Assembly: GCA_934045905.1 (NCBI GenBank)
Contig: OW203771.1
Span: 3,906,001-3,970,000 of the forward strand
DNA from: Leuctra nigra
Taxonomy: Eukaryota; Arthropoda; Insecta; Plecoptera; Leuctridae
DNA length: 64,000 bases
Direction of reading: 5' to 3'
A program made the position numbers and the translations under genes. Every line of letters starts with the position of its first letter. Within the stretch, counting starts at the first letter, position 1. Positions 12,145 through 24,927 of the stretch are shown in pieces. The notes under the pieces are model-generated. The model did no database searches. It was not told the origin of the DNA and saw only the letters and a list, made by a program, of their open reading frames with translations.

Positions 12145-15100
12145 ATGTCTGATCAGAGTGAAACCAAAGTGCATCAGCCAGACATGAAACTATTCAAGAA
12201 CATTGTACAACTACTCCACTATCTGGGTGAGTATAATGGTGCCCAGGTTTTCGTCATAGAAATGCTAATTTGTTTCAATTCATACCAAAGATTTAAAAAT
12301 CTATGTTACATACAACTAGCAAAAAATATTTGCCCCTTACCGTAGATACTAGGAAAACGCTCAGTGTAACGCGTTGATAAGCGAGCACGGGTACGTGCAA
12401 ATTCTCGAACCGGAAATGCGTACACAACGCACAGAAAACATATACATCCATATGGAATTGATTATGATATCAACTTAAAAGTGTATGCTTTTCATCGAAA
12501 CTTTAAAATAGCATCTAAGCACCTGGTTCATAAAGCAAATCAGAATCAATTTTCAATTGGCACTGGAAAACATTCATTTCGATACTTCATTACTGACAGA
12601 TATTAAAAATGTAAATAACTTCATACGTTCTTAACTGATTGGGATGAAATTTTGTAAAATAAGAGACAATATTGGTCTTAATGATCATGCAAAATATGAG
12701 TTTGATCAGAATTATCGAAGACCGTTTTCATTTTTCAGCCTATCAGGAGATATTTATTTAAATTTTAACCAATGAATCTGAGTAACGCGTTGATGAGCGA
12801 GCACGGATACGCGCAACACCTCGAACCGAAATTCTGTCTATCGAAAATGTCATTAAAAGCCAATAATTCTAAAATTTCGCCACAGATTTGTATAGAAATC
12901 TCAAAACATTCCTAAAATATTGGTCCAAATAACCATGCAAAGCTTTAAGTTGATCAATTGAACCTTTATGATTGAACTGTTCCGTGTTAATTTTCAAAAA
13001 TCACAGGATCTCCTTCAAAAAATATACCTGAGACCACTCATATGATATAAGTGTGTCTACACAATATCAGATCGACTGTTGAACGGTCATTATCAGTTTC
13101 ATTTGCGTTTGAAAGTTTCTGCTCTAACTACCTTGCCTTGAACTGAAGAGTCGAAGTCGCCGTGAATTTGACAGCCAACACGCTAATAGTCCGTAAAATG
13201 TCAATAACGTTTGGATTTAAACACAGATTAGTATGAAAATTGTCAAAAATGCAGATAATGTTGGACCCAACCATCATGCGAAGTTATAAGTTGATCGTTC
13301 AATCGGTTATAGTTTAAATTTCTAAAAACACAGGAAAGATGGTTTTAAATTTTAACCAATGGGAGGATTTGGCTGAAACTTTGTTTGATTGGGTACAATG
13401 TTGGGGGTAATGACTTGTCAAAATTTCAATTTGATCAAAACAACCAATCGAAAGTTAATTTTTTTTAAATTTGAACCAATCAATGGATTTCAAAAAAATT
13501 AGGGTCTGCAACAATCAGAAATGTTACGTACATGTGTGCAAAATTTCAGCTCGATCGAAGAAAAACTCTGACCTGTATATCGTCAGTAACAGAAAAAAAA
13601 AACAAAAAACAAAAAAAAAAACAGAGGTCCGTGCCAAAAGAGCCAAATGGAGACGCTCGCTTCGCTCGCTCAATAACCCCATAAAAAACACTCCGTGTAA
13701 AAAAAACAGCCAAGTCTCTTCAACTAAAAAAAATTATGAAATCTAAAAATTCTGCACTGAAACGTAGTGATATCAAAAAATGAGCCAAGTCAAACTTTAT
13801 TTGAAAATTAAAAAATACTTGGCGCATCGTGTAAATAAATAGCTTAGAAGTATAGGCTAGATATAAATACATATACTTATAGTATACCTACAATGCCCTA
13901 AAAAAACGATGCGCCAAGTATTTTTTAATTTTCAAATAAAGTTTGACTTGGCTCATTTTTTGGTATCACTACGTTTCAGTGCAGAATTTAAGATTTCATA
14001 ATTTTTTTTAGTTGAAGAGACTTGGCTGTTTTTTTACACTGAGTGTTTTTTATGGGGATATCACTTATTTTTTTAGTTTATTTACACAACTTGTAAAACT
14101 TATTGGGGCAACAATGACTTATTCCTTTAAAAAAATACGCCATTTCCGAATTAGTTACTAAGAAAAATATTGTTTGGAGCTAAATATAAACTTAAAGTGA
14201 TATGCCATGAAGAATTGCGAAAGCATCGTTCCAATAGGTCCAGCCGTTTTCGAGATATGGCATCACTTCCGGTTTTTAAAATGGCGGCGAAAGCTCTTAC
14301 ACATTGTATTTATATGTATATAAATACTAATATTTCATTATAAGACTTCTGAATATGTAGTTGGTTTTTATATAAAGGGGAAGTGAATTTAGGCAGATTT
14401 CGCAAAACTATGACGTCATTTCCGGTTTCAGTAATTAGAAAACTTTAATTTAACTATTGTTATTTCGTAAAGAGGACCGTCTGAATCGATTGGCGCAAAT
14501 TTCGTTCCGTTCGGTCAAGCCGTTTTTGAGATATGACGTCACTTCCGGTTTAAAAATGGCGGCACAAAAAATTTATAAGGGCAAGGTATCATCAGGCAGA
14601 CGAGCTGTATATATGGTGAAAATTTCGGGTCAATCGACCCAGCCGTTTAGGCTGTGGCGGAGACCGCAGAATTTATTGGAAGATGAATCATTATTATAAT
14701 CATCTGAAGAAAGCCGTACAATTTCACTGTTTTCACGGCCCTCTAGCTCGCAAACATCATATCCTATTGTTACCAAATTTGGTATATTGGATGGGTTGGG
14801 CCATAGCTCGAAATTAAGAGATTTTGCAACAATGTGATATTTCCCAATTTTGAGATCCAGTAGGCCGAAAATTCCACTTTGATGCTTACAGTAAAAGTGG
14901 GTTTGCTCCAGCTTTTATATGAGAGTGTGCGCGCGCCATACGACTTGGCTGGCGTGGAGCGACCGCTCCACTAGATATTATTATTATATTCTTGATTCAA
15001 GTTCCACTTTTTAATTATCCATGAATATTGGATTTGAATTGGTCCTAAAACCGCATGAGGAATGTCATTATAAAATAACACAATTTAAAGACTTTTACAC

Positions 15101-18100
15101 TCAAGATTCAATTCTTTTAATGAAATATTGCGTTTTTTTTTTACAAAAACTTTCATCAGTCATGATTTAAGGAAGCCTATGTCAATTTATCATCATTGTT
15201 TGTTTTTTAGTTTTTAAGTAATTACTGATGAAGGGTTTTTGTATAAAAGAAAACGAAATAATTCATTAAAAGAATTGAATCTTGAGTGTAAAAATCTTTA
15301 AATTGTGTTATTGAACGAGCGAAGCGAGCGTCTCCTTTTGACTCTTTTTACACGGACCTCTGTTTTTTTTGTATTTTTGTTTATATTTTTGGCTGTTATC
15401 TGGAGCAATGGAAGTTGCACCGTTTCACCGATCGATCTGAAATTTTCTACACATGTAGATACAACCTTTTCTGTTTGCTGACCTTAATTTTTTTTGAAAT
15501 CCATTGATTGGTTAAAATTTAAATAAATATCTCCTGATAGGCTGAAAAATGAAAACGGTCTTCGACAGTTCTAATCAAACTCATATTTTGCATGATCATT
15601 AAGACCAACAATGTCTCTTATTTTACAAAATTTAATCTCAATCAGTTAAGAACGTATGAACTTATTGACATTTTTAATATCTGTCAGTAATGGAGGCTAT
15701 TTTCAAGTTTCGATGAAAAGCATACTTTTATGTTGATTGAGTGATCATATTTCAATTCAATATGGAAGTATATGTTTTCTGTGCGTTGTGTACGCATTTC
15801 TGGTTCGAGAATTTGCACGTACCCGTGCTCGCTCATCAACGCGTTACACTGAGCGTTTTCCTAGTTTTATATTTATATTCCTCAAGAAAGAAGAACTATT
15901 TACCTATATAGGAATGACATTCTTCTTATCCTCCTCCTCCACCTCCGCTTTCATCTTCTCCTCATGATGACGATGATGATATCATCATATTATCATGATG
16001 ACGATGATGATATCATCATGGGCTACAGCCCACAGCCCATGTGGGCTACAGCCCACAAAACACAGTAGCGATTAACTTGAACTTTTTACCACATGTGCAC
16101 ATTTGGACATCTGATGATTCATTGGATTGCATGGAGTACATAATTATAAGATTTTTCAGGTCTATGGCCGTCATCGTATCGTAAAGGATGTTTCTGGTAT
16201 CTGATACCAGTATATGTGCTAACATACGTCACCTTCGAATTTTTTGTAATAAGAGGCATGCACATTTGGATCAACTGGAATCAACTGGAGACAGAAGAAC
16301 TTTTCATCACATTGTACAAAACAGTATTTTCCATGATGCCTCTTTTTGTTATCGCGAATCATTTGCTGTACATGAGAGATTCTGAAGATATTGTGGCAAG
16401 ATTGGAGCGCATTCATAAACAACAACAGATGCAAGATGAGTATCAGAGAGGACAACTTCTCAGAGCTAGGAGAATCACTGACATTCTTACGTTCATCCTA
16501 AAATGCATATTAGTTGTTTTTGCAGCTGTGAACGTAATTAGGTCTGGAATATTAATTTCGACAAGGTCAACGATTGCTACGTAATTACTTTGTTATTCTA
16601 TTAAAGCGTCTTCCACACTAAGACTTATCCTGATCTTCTATATTTTTGAAGACTATAATCAGGCGCGTAGGAAGGGGGGGGGATGGGGGGGATTATCCCT
16701 CTCCCCACTAGAGCAGGCTGACCCCCTATTCACCATGAAAAATTAAGTTTAGTGTCCAAAAATCACTTAAAAATTGTTTAAATATCTAAAAAAAGAGCCC
16801 TGCGGGGCAAAAATATGGAGTTATTTGTTGTAATTTGAGCAGTATAGTATCACAGAATCGATTTTAAAGTGTTTAATTTCGAAAAAAAATGCCCTGCAGG
16901 GCAACAATTGGAGGGTTTTTTGCTTCAGTTTGTGCATTTTAAAGCCCCAGAATCACTTTTAACTGGTTTAAATTCCAAAAAACGCCCTGCGGTACTGAAG
17001 CTGGGGGGCTACGCCCCCCAGCATATAGGTTTAAGGGACAGCTCGATCTGAATTAATTATCTCTCGGTACACCGAGGAGTTCAAGCGAGTAGGTTGTAGC
17101 GGATATACTTGAAGTGCACTTATGCATTGAAAGTTGCAGTAGTTGTCAGCTTTCCCATTTCACCTCCGTCCTTGTTCTCAGGCTATGAAAAATGAGTCTA
17201 TCAACTTTTATACAGAAAAGGTTCCCAAATCACAATTGTTAATTGTTATTAGTAAATTGATTATTCTTTTATGAAACTATTAGTAAACTTTACAAAACAT
17301 CTTAAAAATATCTTAATATTTTCGTACACATTCATTTCAGAGGCTGGTATCCATATGATGTCAATTCCACTCCGTATCTTCACATAACCGTCATTGCCCA
17401 AGGGTTGGTTGTAACTGTACTCTTCCCAGTGCAGTTATCAATAGCAGTGTTCTACATCACAACACTGATCTTCACCGAGATGCACTTCCGCATCCTGCAG
17501 TACCAGCTGCGCAACATCCGAGCTCACAGTGAAGCCGCTCTGCGCAACACGTCACAAGTAGAAGCATCTGAGCGGATCTCTGACCTTGTGTTCGGAGAGA
17601 AGATCAGTCCTGTACGAGTAAACAAGAGGAGCGTGATGATTAGACAAGTCCTTGAGCTCAAAGTACCAGGAGCTGTCTACGAGGAAGTGGATGAGAAGCA
17701 AGGATCAACTCCTGATGACACTGCAAGGATCGCATCGAAGAAGAGTTTGGAAGACATGATTCAGAGCTCGGTTCCACTTGATGACGTCATGGTGTCCAGG
17801 CGCAGATTTCCAGGCGATGACCTTGATTCCCAGATGCAATGGCGTCTCAACAACTGCATCAAGGTGCACCAGGAGCTATTGAGGTGGGATTAAAGAAATA
17901 ATCACTATAGTTCTTATTAAAATCGTTATGTCACAGTTTTCCATTTTGTTCTCACCAGTTTACTTGGATTACGATCCAAGTAGTTCTCTTCAAAGAAATT
18001 ATTATTTTTCGAAGTATTATTTTGCGTATGAAGTGATATTTAAGATGTAAGTAGTTTGATAAATGTTTCAGGGTCTGCAATGAAACAAATATCGTGACAT

Positions 18101-20070
18101 CCACATATTTTCTCACTTTTTTCGCCACCTGCTTGATACCAATTGTAACTGCTGCGATGTGCTTCACCATGGTAAGTAATTAGTTAGTTAAAAGGAGTAA
18201 TAAAGGGGGGTGTGGGGGGGATTGGTATTATTATCACTGAGGCAAATCAAGCACAATTAGTATTTTTTATAATTGATGGTACTTCTGGACCTCCAATATT
18301 GTCTTCAGATGTATACAAATAATACTCATAATATTTTTTCATATTTTTTCCAGATGCCAAGTAGCAAATTCATGATATTTGTGGCAGGTGATTATACCGT
18401 CATACTCTTCGTTCTCTTTTTTCTATGTGGGATCACTGATCGCATTTCCGAACAGGTAGAGTATTCCTCATCAAAGCAATGACAGCGTTTGTTCTAACCG
18501 AACTGTGTCAGGAATCCGGGATCTCTCACTTGCCGGGCGAGCGCGCTACCAAATTGGCTACCAGGCCGGTATGACGGGCATTGGACACAAATGCCCGTAA
18601 TTGACCAATGCAATCCATGGTCTCCGTTCTCCTCAAAGATAGGAAACATTTCGAATGTGATTTGAGTACTGTTGGTCCGCTAGTGGTTTAATAAATCAGC
18701 TGCTTGAACTCTTGATTGAAAAGTGAGATGTCCAGGGTTCAAGCCCCGGTTCACCAGATATTCTTCATACTACAATGAATCAGTAACTTCTCTACAGTCA
18801 CCATATTAATATATATTTTCTGTTTTCAGAGCGGTCTGATCAAGGAAGCAGTCTACGACTGTGATTGGTTTGAAGCGTCTGAGAGCTTCAAGAAGTCAAT
18901 CAGGATCATCATATCGAAATCCAATCAGCCTTTTGTCTTCAAAGCGGCTGGATATTTGCCGGTCACAATGTTGACTTATGCTAGTGTGAGTATTTTGTAT
19001 TGTTTTTTTTTCATTAAATCTAATAACCTTTATCAAAGAAGCATTAAAAGTTCAGATATTATATAACATTTTTGATTTAAGTAGAAACCGAGTGTAGAAA
19101 TACACTAGTGAAAATTAAATTTACTTGGATTTAACAAAGTTTAGACAAATCCTCTGATTGGTTAAAATAACAACAACAAAATCGTCATACTACGGTATAG
19201 ATCAAGCTATTGCGTTTATCTGCGTTTTTTTCCATCTGCGTTTTTCCCCAAAATGTCCGCTCCCAACCGATAAACACAGGCCAACCCCATCTTCTGCTTT
19301 TGCTGCTGTCTATCGATGGGGACGGAACATTTTGGGGAGGCAACGAGAATAAAATGCCGAGGATTTACAATGGCTTGGACTATCCCTGAAGTATAATATG
19401 ATGGCTGTAATAATTTAACTAAGATGGGATTTATATTCACATAAAAAAACAACCAATTAAAAGCCGTACGTTATAAACCACATCTCCTTCATTAAAAGAG
19501 TTATGAAATCGAAAGCTGATGGCATTTATATAAAAGATAGGCCCTACTAAACATGTTATTTGAAATTAAATTTCTATAAATTATAAATTACTGACGATAT
19601 TGGGCCAGCAATTTCAAGATATTGCTGACTTAAATGAAAATGAACGAATGACTTAAAAATGTTTTAATGAACCCAATTTTTTTAATTATGTCAACTTAAT
19701 TTTTTTTTTACATTGGGAAGGTCAGATGCAAAACTTATCTATCTCCACTTGAATTTGTTATGAGAAAAACCGGAAAAACCACTTACATTTCCTATACAAT
19801 TAGCAGGCAAATTCAGTTTTCAATCCGCGTTTTGAAGGAAAGATAATTATTCTTGCACTTGTCATTGTATTTAGAACACAGAGAATTATAAACTGTATCA
19901 CGTATATAACTCAAAAATGATTTTTTTGGAGATGGCTAGTGTTTTGCATCTAACCCAACCCCTCATATGTATCATTGTTAAAACTCTCTCATATGTTACA
20001 GGTACTGAGGAAGGCTTATTCCTACTACAGGATGCTAGCTCATGTCGTCACCAAGGATAAAGTCAAATAA
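12145..20070 (+). CDS. Odorant receptor, 7tm_6 family (OR-A), seven coding exons
   Basis: Coding exons: 12145-12226, 16160-16580, 17341-17883, 18072-18171, 18354-18455, 18830-18985, 20002-20070. They join in phase to 490 aa plus TAA. Insect odorant receptors are inverted-topology membrane proteins that form ligand-gated cation channels with the co-receptor Orco in sensory neuron dendrites. Rough membrane segments: 34-60, 78-100, 135-165, 183-213, 355-382, 387-410, 448-475. The C-terminal family signature is present (YDCDWF, then PFVFKAAG and VLRKAYSYY). The loop between segments 4 and 5 is about 130 residues, far longer than in most receptors. All introns are GT-AG; the donor after exon 3 is the weak GAG|GTGGGA, and reading through it meets a stop within two codons. 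Start chosen at MSDQSETK, shared by all three paralogs. Intron 1 (3.9 kb) is swollen by transposons. The family call is firm; the ligand is unknown. Confidence 0.93.
12353..13672 (+). mobile_element. Composite family X element, copy 2, in OR-A intron 1
   Basis: Nearly identical throughout to 10448-11762, including the subfamily I/II join at ACCAATGAAT|CTGAGTAACGCG. It lies in the same orientation, so the two copies flank OR-A exon 1 as direct repeats about 590 bp apart. The right end GCTCGCTCA abuts the family Y copy. Confidence 0.85.
13677..14976. mobile_element. Family Y composite element, copy A, in OR-A intron 1
   Basis: Parts in order: a foldback with arms 13677-13829 and 13907-14057 (ends CCCCATAAAAAACACTC, inner ends ACTTGGCGCATCG); a zone at 14070-14690 with TGACGTCA.TTCCGG sites; GATCCAGTAGGCCGAAAA at about 14850; and a terminal hairpin GTGGAGCG-AC-CGCTCCAC followed by TAGAT at 14954-14976. 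The same order, inverted, occurs at 27461-30694. No coding capacity. Confidence 0.8.
15073..15310. repeat. Foldback repeat in OR-A intron 1
   Basis: ATAACACAATTTAAAGACTT..CACTCAAGATTCAATTC at about 15073-15125 is the inverted complement of about 15255-15310. A second pair of matching tracts (CAAAAACTTTCATCAGT) lies further in. The right arm ends exactly where the next family X copy begins. Confidence 0.8.
15311..15865 (-). mobile_element. Family X element, subfamily I, in OR-A intron 1
   Basis: It begins TTGAACGAGCGAAGCGAGCG at 15311 and ends GCGTTACACTGAGCGTTTTCCTAGT at 15865. The body matches the subfamily I part of 10448-10876 in inverted orientation. Confidence 0.85.
15950..16160. repeat. 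ATGATGACG repeats, palindromic GGGCTACAGCCCAC, and family Y relic before exon 2
   Basis: CATGATGACGATGATGATATCATCAT is duplicated at about 15964 and 15996, followed by GGGCTACAGCCCACAGCCCATGTGGGCTACAGCCCAC. From about 16080, TTTTTACCACATGTGCACATTTGG.C.TCTGATGAT matches family Y (27835-27880) and the same position in OR-B intron 1. This repeat-derived text leads into the splice acceptor. Confidence 0.6.
16581..17340 (+). other. OR-A intron 2 with two repeats
   Basis: Holds copy 2 of the poly-G/C repeat (about 16660-16790, compare 4498-4640). A degenerate tandem set follows at about 16790-17035, with units containing GCCCTGCGGGGC or GCCCTGCAGGGC after an A-rich lead. An open frame over this set is repeat sequence, not a gene. 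Confidence 0.6.
18505..18762. repeat. tRNA-derived SINE pieces in OR-A intron 5
   Basis: The reverse strand at about 18505-18600 reads GGCCTGGTAGCCAATTTGGTAGCGCGC ... GATCCCGGATTCC, like tRNA A and B boxes. The forward strand at about 18690-18762 ends GTCCAGGGTTCAAGCCCCGGTTCACCA, like a tRNA T-arm and CCA end. Both pieces occur in the matching intron of OR-B and the second also in OR-C. They predate the gene duplications. Confidence 0.7.
18986..20001 (+). other. OR-A intron 6
   Basis: Contains an inverted repeat at about 19249-19337 (CCAAAATGTCCGCTCCCA..CGAT with its near complement ATCG..GGGGACGGAACATTTTGG). Otherwise AT-rich sequence with no gene. Confidence 0.5.
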
Positions 20071-23000
20071 AGAATAACATAATGAATAATGATTCTCAAA
20101 CATATGAGCCGATCACAATTATTATATACCTCTTTTCATATAAACTTAAGGATATTCCAGTTATATTTCTAATATAAAATACTATGTTTGCCAAACTACT
20201 GCATTAAATATAGTGACGACAAGTTATTTTCCTCATTTCAAAAGTCTCATTTCAAACTCTCATTTCAAATTATAAATTTCAAATTTTCAAATTTTCAAAT
20301 TTTCAAATTTCATATTTACATTTTAAAACTCTCATTTCAAAAGTCTTTCAAAAGTTTCCAACGTGACCTTGACACAATATGTATGTTTAATTTTTGTGTT
20401 GAAATAGGTTATTTTGAGGTATGTTATCGAATATATTAAAGCTAAGGTTCTGAAATGTTTATATAATTTAGAAAACATATCAAAATTGTATAAGTGCAAC
20501 ACATAAAACATATTTAATTTTAAACATATTTTGTAGAATAAGAAAAGTTAGAAATGATTGAAGATACAGTTGAAAAAACAGAATAAACCAGACAAATTTA
20601 CTTGTTTGAAGAATTTAATTGGAATTATACTTCAAGGGGATTAGGTAAATTTATGTTGTTTGGTCCACAATTTTTCTTGAGGACTATGCGCAAACGATGT
20701 TTCCATTGTAATACATGATACCGAAATTATAAAAGTAATGTTAAAGATGTATAACGCTGGTACCTATAAACTGTTTTCAACGTCTTATTTCAATTGTCGA
20801 TAACTTATCATTAGTTAAACATTGATGAAAGTTGCACACATTACAATTTTCATAATTTACACACATACGTATATTTTCTATAATGTGTTAAAGTACCTAG
20901 GCAGGTTGCATGAAAGATCAATAATCCAACAGGATAAAATATTGAATGTACACCTTTTTGTATTATTAAGAATAAAAATGCTTCTATTATATTCTATTCT
21001 CTTAAAGTCTCAGCTTTTTTCTTCCCAAGTTCTGTCGGAGTGACCTCTCAACCAGGAGTATGTTTTTGGCGCCAACCGTTACATACTTTATTAGTTACTT
21101 ATGTATAGTACCACTGTCACCAGTAAATAAGGAATGCATGTGAAATGCTCCTATATTCTACTATCCTATTCTATTATTAATATTCTTATCAATTCACTTC
21201 TACTACATAAGTATAGGTACATATCATTGAATTGTCATTAAAATATTTCTGCAACTATTTGAAGGCAATTTAAGTGACTTACTGCAATGGTTTTGTCTTT
21301 GATGTTTGTTGAAATTACATTTAATTGGTTGCCTTTTGTTATTTGTTTGTTAACTAATAATCAATTAGTTCTGCCAGCAAGAAAGTAAACAAGAGACTAT
21401 TTATTAAGTATTCTTTTGAATAGAGGGTAATTCAGATTGTTTTTTTATTAATTGGTTTCTATTTAGGCAGTCACTTTGTCAATCTCCCATGCTGGGGTTG
21501 CTCTTAATCGTTTCACAAAGAAACAAATCGACCAGCATGCATCAGATTCACTCGAAGTCTTTAGTCAAGATTGCTTACTCAAATGTTTTTCTTTTTTTGG
21601 TGTTCGAAACAAATAAATTGTATCAACATCTTACAACAATATTATCAAACAATGCAAACAAAATAATAGATTGAGTAGAGATAATATTTATTTTTGAAAT
21701 TATTTGCATATTACTGCAATACACTTTAGAATTGCAATCTAACCTAACATATACATTTGTGTCATAATGCGCGCTAGGTCAGTTTTCTCAATACTCTGCT
21801 AAATTTTAAACAAGGACTATTATTTCCAAGGCATCAAACAATGGCATAGCTTGAATGACCGTTTAAACGTAACTCTTATCAATCAAAATATGAATGTATT
21901 CGATTTATTTGACCGTTTTGATTTTCCAGTTAAACATTAATCTCAGAAAAGTGATTTGCCTAATATTTTAGCCTTCTTTATGTTACGTCATGTGTGCAAA
22001 AGTTTTGTTCATTCTCTGATATAATATATGTGCTGGAAATACGGGAGGCAAGTTACAGGAGTGTGAAACAAATATTTAATAAGTTGACAACCAATTTCCA
22101 TAGTGATGACCCTTATCACTTTTAAAATGTTCCAAATCGGAAGAAATTCATAATAATTATTTATTGATGAACCATTTGTTATTCTATCAAGTGACATTCC
22201 TCAATCCCCTTCATTATACATTCTCACAATGAAAAAGTATAGTTATCTCATTTTTTTTTCTTGTTTTAGCAGTTAATTACATTGGACCAATTACACACAT
22301 TATACAACTGTAATTAAAAGAAACTGTTGCAATTATTGTTATTATTCTTTGTCGCAGTCACGCATAATTAGTGCGAAGGTTGCCAATCAGGATAATGTCG
22401 CTATGAGGAATGTCTTTTGACAGACTTTAGTTACTCAAGCATTGACACTATAAATAAGAAGATTCATTTGTATAACGAGTTTTAATCTATTATGACTATT
22501 ATTCATAAGTATTTATGCAGTGGGATATTTCATCCTCGATTTTAAACAACAAAAATATCAACATTTTCAAATCCTATATATTAGTTGATATTCATTAGAT
22601 CAAAATTGGAATAAAAACTTGTGCATCAAAATTTAATGACTATGCATAAATAATAATTTAAAAATTCACAAATTATTTTAATCTGATGCGTGTTGTCATC
22701 TGTACCTAAGGGGTAGGAGGCCTGAGTCCATTTTATCAATTTTGCGACACTCTTTTGGAATCATATAAAATCAAGCTCAAGCTCTAAAGTGATCATAGAC
22801 GTAATCAGTCAAACTGCTACAGAATGCAATTTTGCCTGTTGTAAAAATTTCAAATATGATTTCATTACACAGAATTACCGGTTTTAGAGCTCACATATAA
22901 AGAATCATACAAATAGACAGTGAGACTTCTTCCTCTGCGATACAGAAATATCGAACTGCAAATAAATAAATTATATAGATTAAATTAAATTATTTTAAAT

Positions 23001-23124
23001 AAATAAATATTAAATTCCAGCTGCAAATAAGAAAGATTTACCACCTGTGGGATTCGAAATCACGGTCCTGAATTATTATTTTAAACAGATCCAATGAATT
23101 TTGACTGGTGCCGCTCTTCTCTTG
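20071..23124. other. Intergenic DNA between OR-A and a SINE
   Basis: AT-rich. A short TTTTCAAA tandem stretch lies at about 20270-20330. Open frames are short, low-complexity and without recognisable motifs. No RNA gene or element ends were recognised. Confidence 0.5.
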
Positions 23125-23310
23125 TTTTACTTTTGTGCTCCCGGGTTCGATCCCCGTTGCCGTCCTTCCTGACTGTTGTTTTTGAGCTTCCTCAGTCAAT
23201 GCTGGGATGATTCGCCACTAATCCTTCCCATAAGTAATTTATTACCCAATCATCATCGTCACCATCTTCTCAACAATTTATCCGTAACCATTAGCCTAGT
23301 TTCAGACAAT
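23125..23310 (+). mobile_element. tRNA-derived SINE, diverged copy
   Basis: CCCGGGTTCGATCCCCG (B box) is followed by GCCGTCCTTCCTGACTG, CTCAGTC, AATGCTGGGA and the 3' phrase TTTATCCGT..CCATTAGCCT, matching 59160-59442. The tRNA-like head is badly decayed. Confidence 0.75.
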
Positions 23311-24927
23311 AAAACATATTACCTTTATAATCTTATGTAATTTTGTAAAGTGCCTCATGAGATTTTTACAAGTTGTCGCTATTTCATTCATGAAAGAACA
23401 CATTCATTACTCATTTCTGGGTTCTAAACATCTCGTAAGACATTTTATATCATATTAATTAAATTACTTAAATTTTATATCATATTTTGTATTAGAAAAA
23501 ATGTTTAAATAATTGTTCCAACATTAAATCAACATGGCCATTCATCCGGCACCATTAGCCGGACAGTGCGACGTTAAAACATTGACTTCAGCTCTAGATA
23601 GGATTCGTGACTGCTATAGCTGCAGCACTGAATGCTTTTGCCGATGTCTGAGGCCCCACTGCTTTATCAACAGTGATGATTTCAGACATTTTCACAAGAG
23701 GAGGCAAACCAAATTTTGGTTCAAAAACTCTCAAAAACTCACCACACACATTAAATTTAGGAAGAAATGAAATATAACAAAACTTTTTTCCAGTTTCAAA
23801 AATTGGAATATTGGTGCTAAAAAATTACTTGTTTCATTGGCTCATTATTGAGGTCTTCAACAAAAGATACCTTATTGTAATATGCTTACACAGATAAAAG
23901 CATTTCTTTTGTACGGTGTGACTAGGTCTGTTATTGTGAGAAATTTGTGCAATTACTTTACTGCAAAATGAACAGAGTGAAACAATTGATACTCGTGTTT
24001 TAATATTTTCTGTTAAATGACGATTTGTTATACGATACTATTGTGTTAAAACTTAATTTATATATTTTTTTTTTTTTTTTTTAAACAACCAAAGTTCAGG
24101 ATAAATTACTTTTTTTGGAAGAATATTATTGGGAAGAAATTAAAGTCTGTTTTGACTCCCTAACATACTAATTATATTTCAATTTAATACAATTTAATTT
24201 CTTCATAGACAATTTTCATGGATTATCTCAAAATCATATTTTTTGACAATTTGCCTTGTAAATGAGCCGTCAGTTTTGCCTTGTGTGCCTTGTTTCTTTG
24301 TTACACTGCAGAGCCGACCAGCGACATCGTCACCTCAAAGACCGCGTTCACATGGTTAATCGCAGTACAACACTTGTTCGCACAACTCATTGTGTACTTG
24401 TGTTGACAATGACATCAGGTCCCAGACAACAATCAACTAGGAAATCAACTAAACATTCAGACATTCTCACAGGGAGGGACAACGTGATTTTAGGGTTGAA
24501 GCAGCTGTGGGGAATAGTAGATTATAAGCCTAGTTTGTCTGATGAACTAATTGCTGTTTTATTTTTTGCTTTTGAGAGTAGTGATACAACTAGGTGTATA
24601 AATAAAAGATTAGACAATGATCACATATTGTTTTAAAAACAAATTTGAAAATTGGGATTTCGGATTCAAAGCTCCAGATAAAATATTAAGTTTAATTTCG
24701 AAATTACTGTCAAGAATAGTATCTATGATTAAATAATTGAGATTTAAAAAAATATATTACAGATAAATTCTAGTTATTGAGATTTCTCAAATATGAGAAT
24801 TTGTTAAGTATTTTCATACATCACGGATGTAGCTTTGAATTTCAATAATATTTACCAGCAATCGTGGTACACTATACCAACTCTATGCCATTGAAATGTG
24901 CACCAAAACGAATGATCTTGATCTTAA
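23311..24927. other. Intergenic DNA, nothing established
   Basis: A SINE 3'-tail fragment (CCATTAGCCGGACAGTGCGACGTTAAA) lies at about 23540-23580. A 124-codon open frame at 24262-24636 matches no family known to me and is not called. A poly-T run lies at 24067-24082. Confidence 0.4.

Noticed and set aside
10448..13672. LTR retrotransposon with OR-A exon 1 between two LTRs
   Set aside because: Repeats lack TG...CA ends, a primer-binding site and a polypurine tract. The same sequences occur singly across the window with Helitron-like ends.
18690..18762. A tRNA gene in OR-A intron 5
   Set aside because: Only the T-arm/CCA-like part is convincing; no D-arm or anticodon stem can be formed, and paralogous introns hold the same relic.
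24262..24636. 124-codon open frame as a possible gene
   Set aside because: No recognised motif, no splice or paralog support, and unremarkable composition. Kept only as an unexplained frame.
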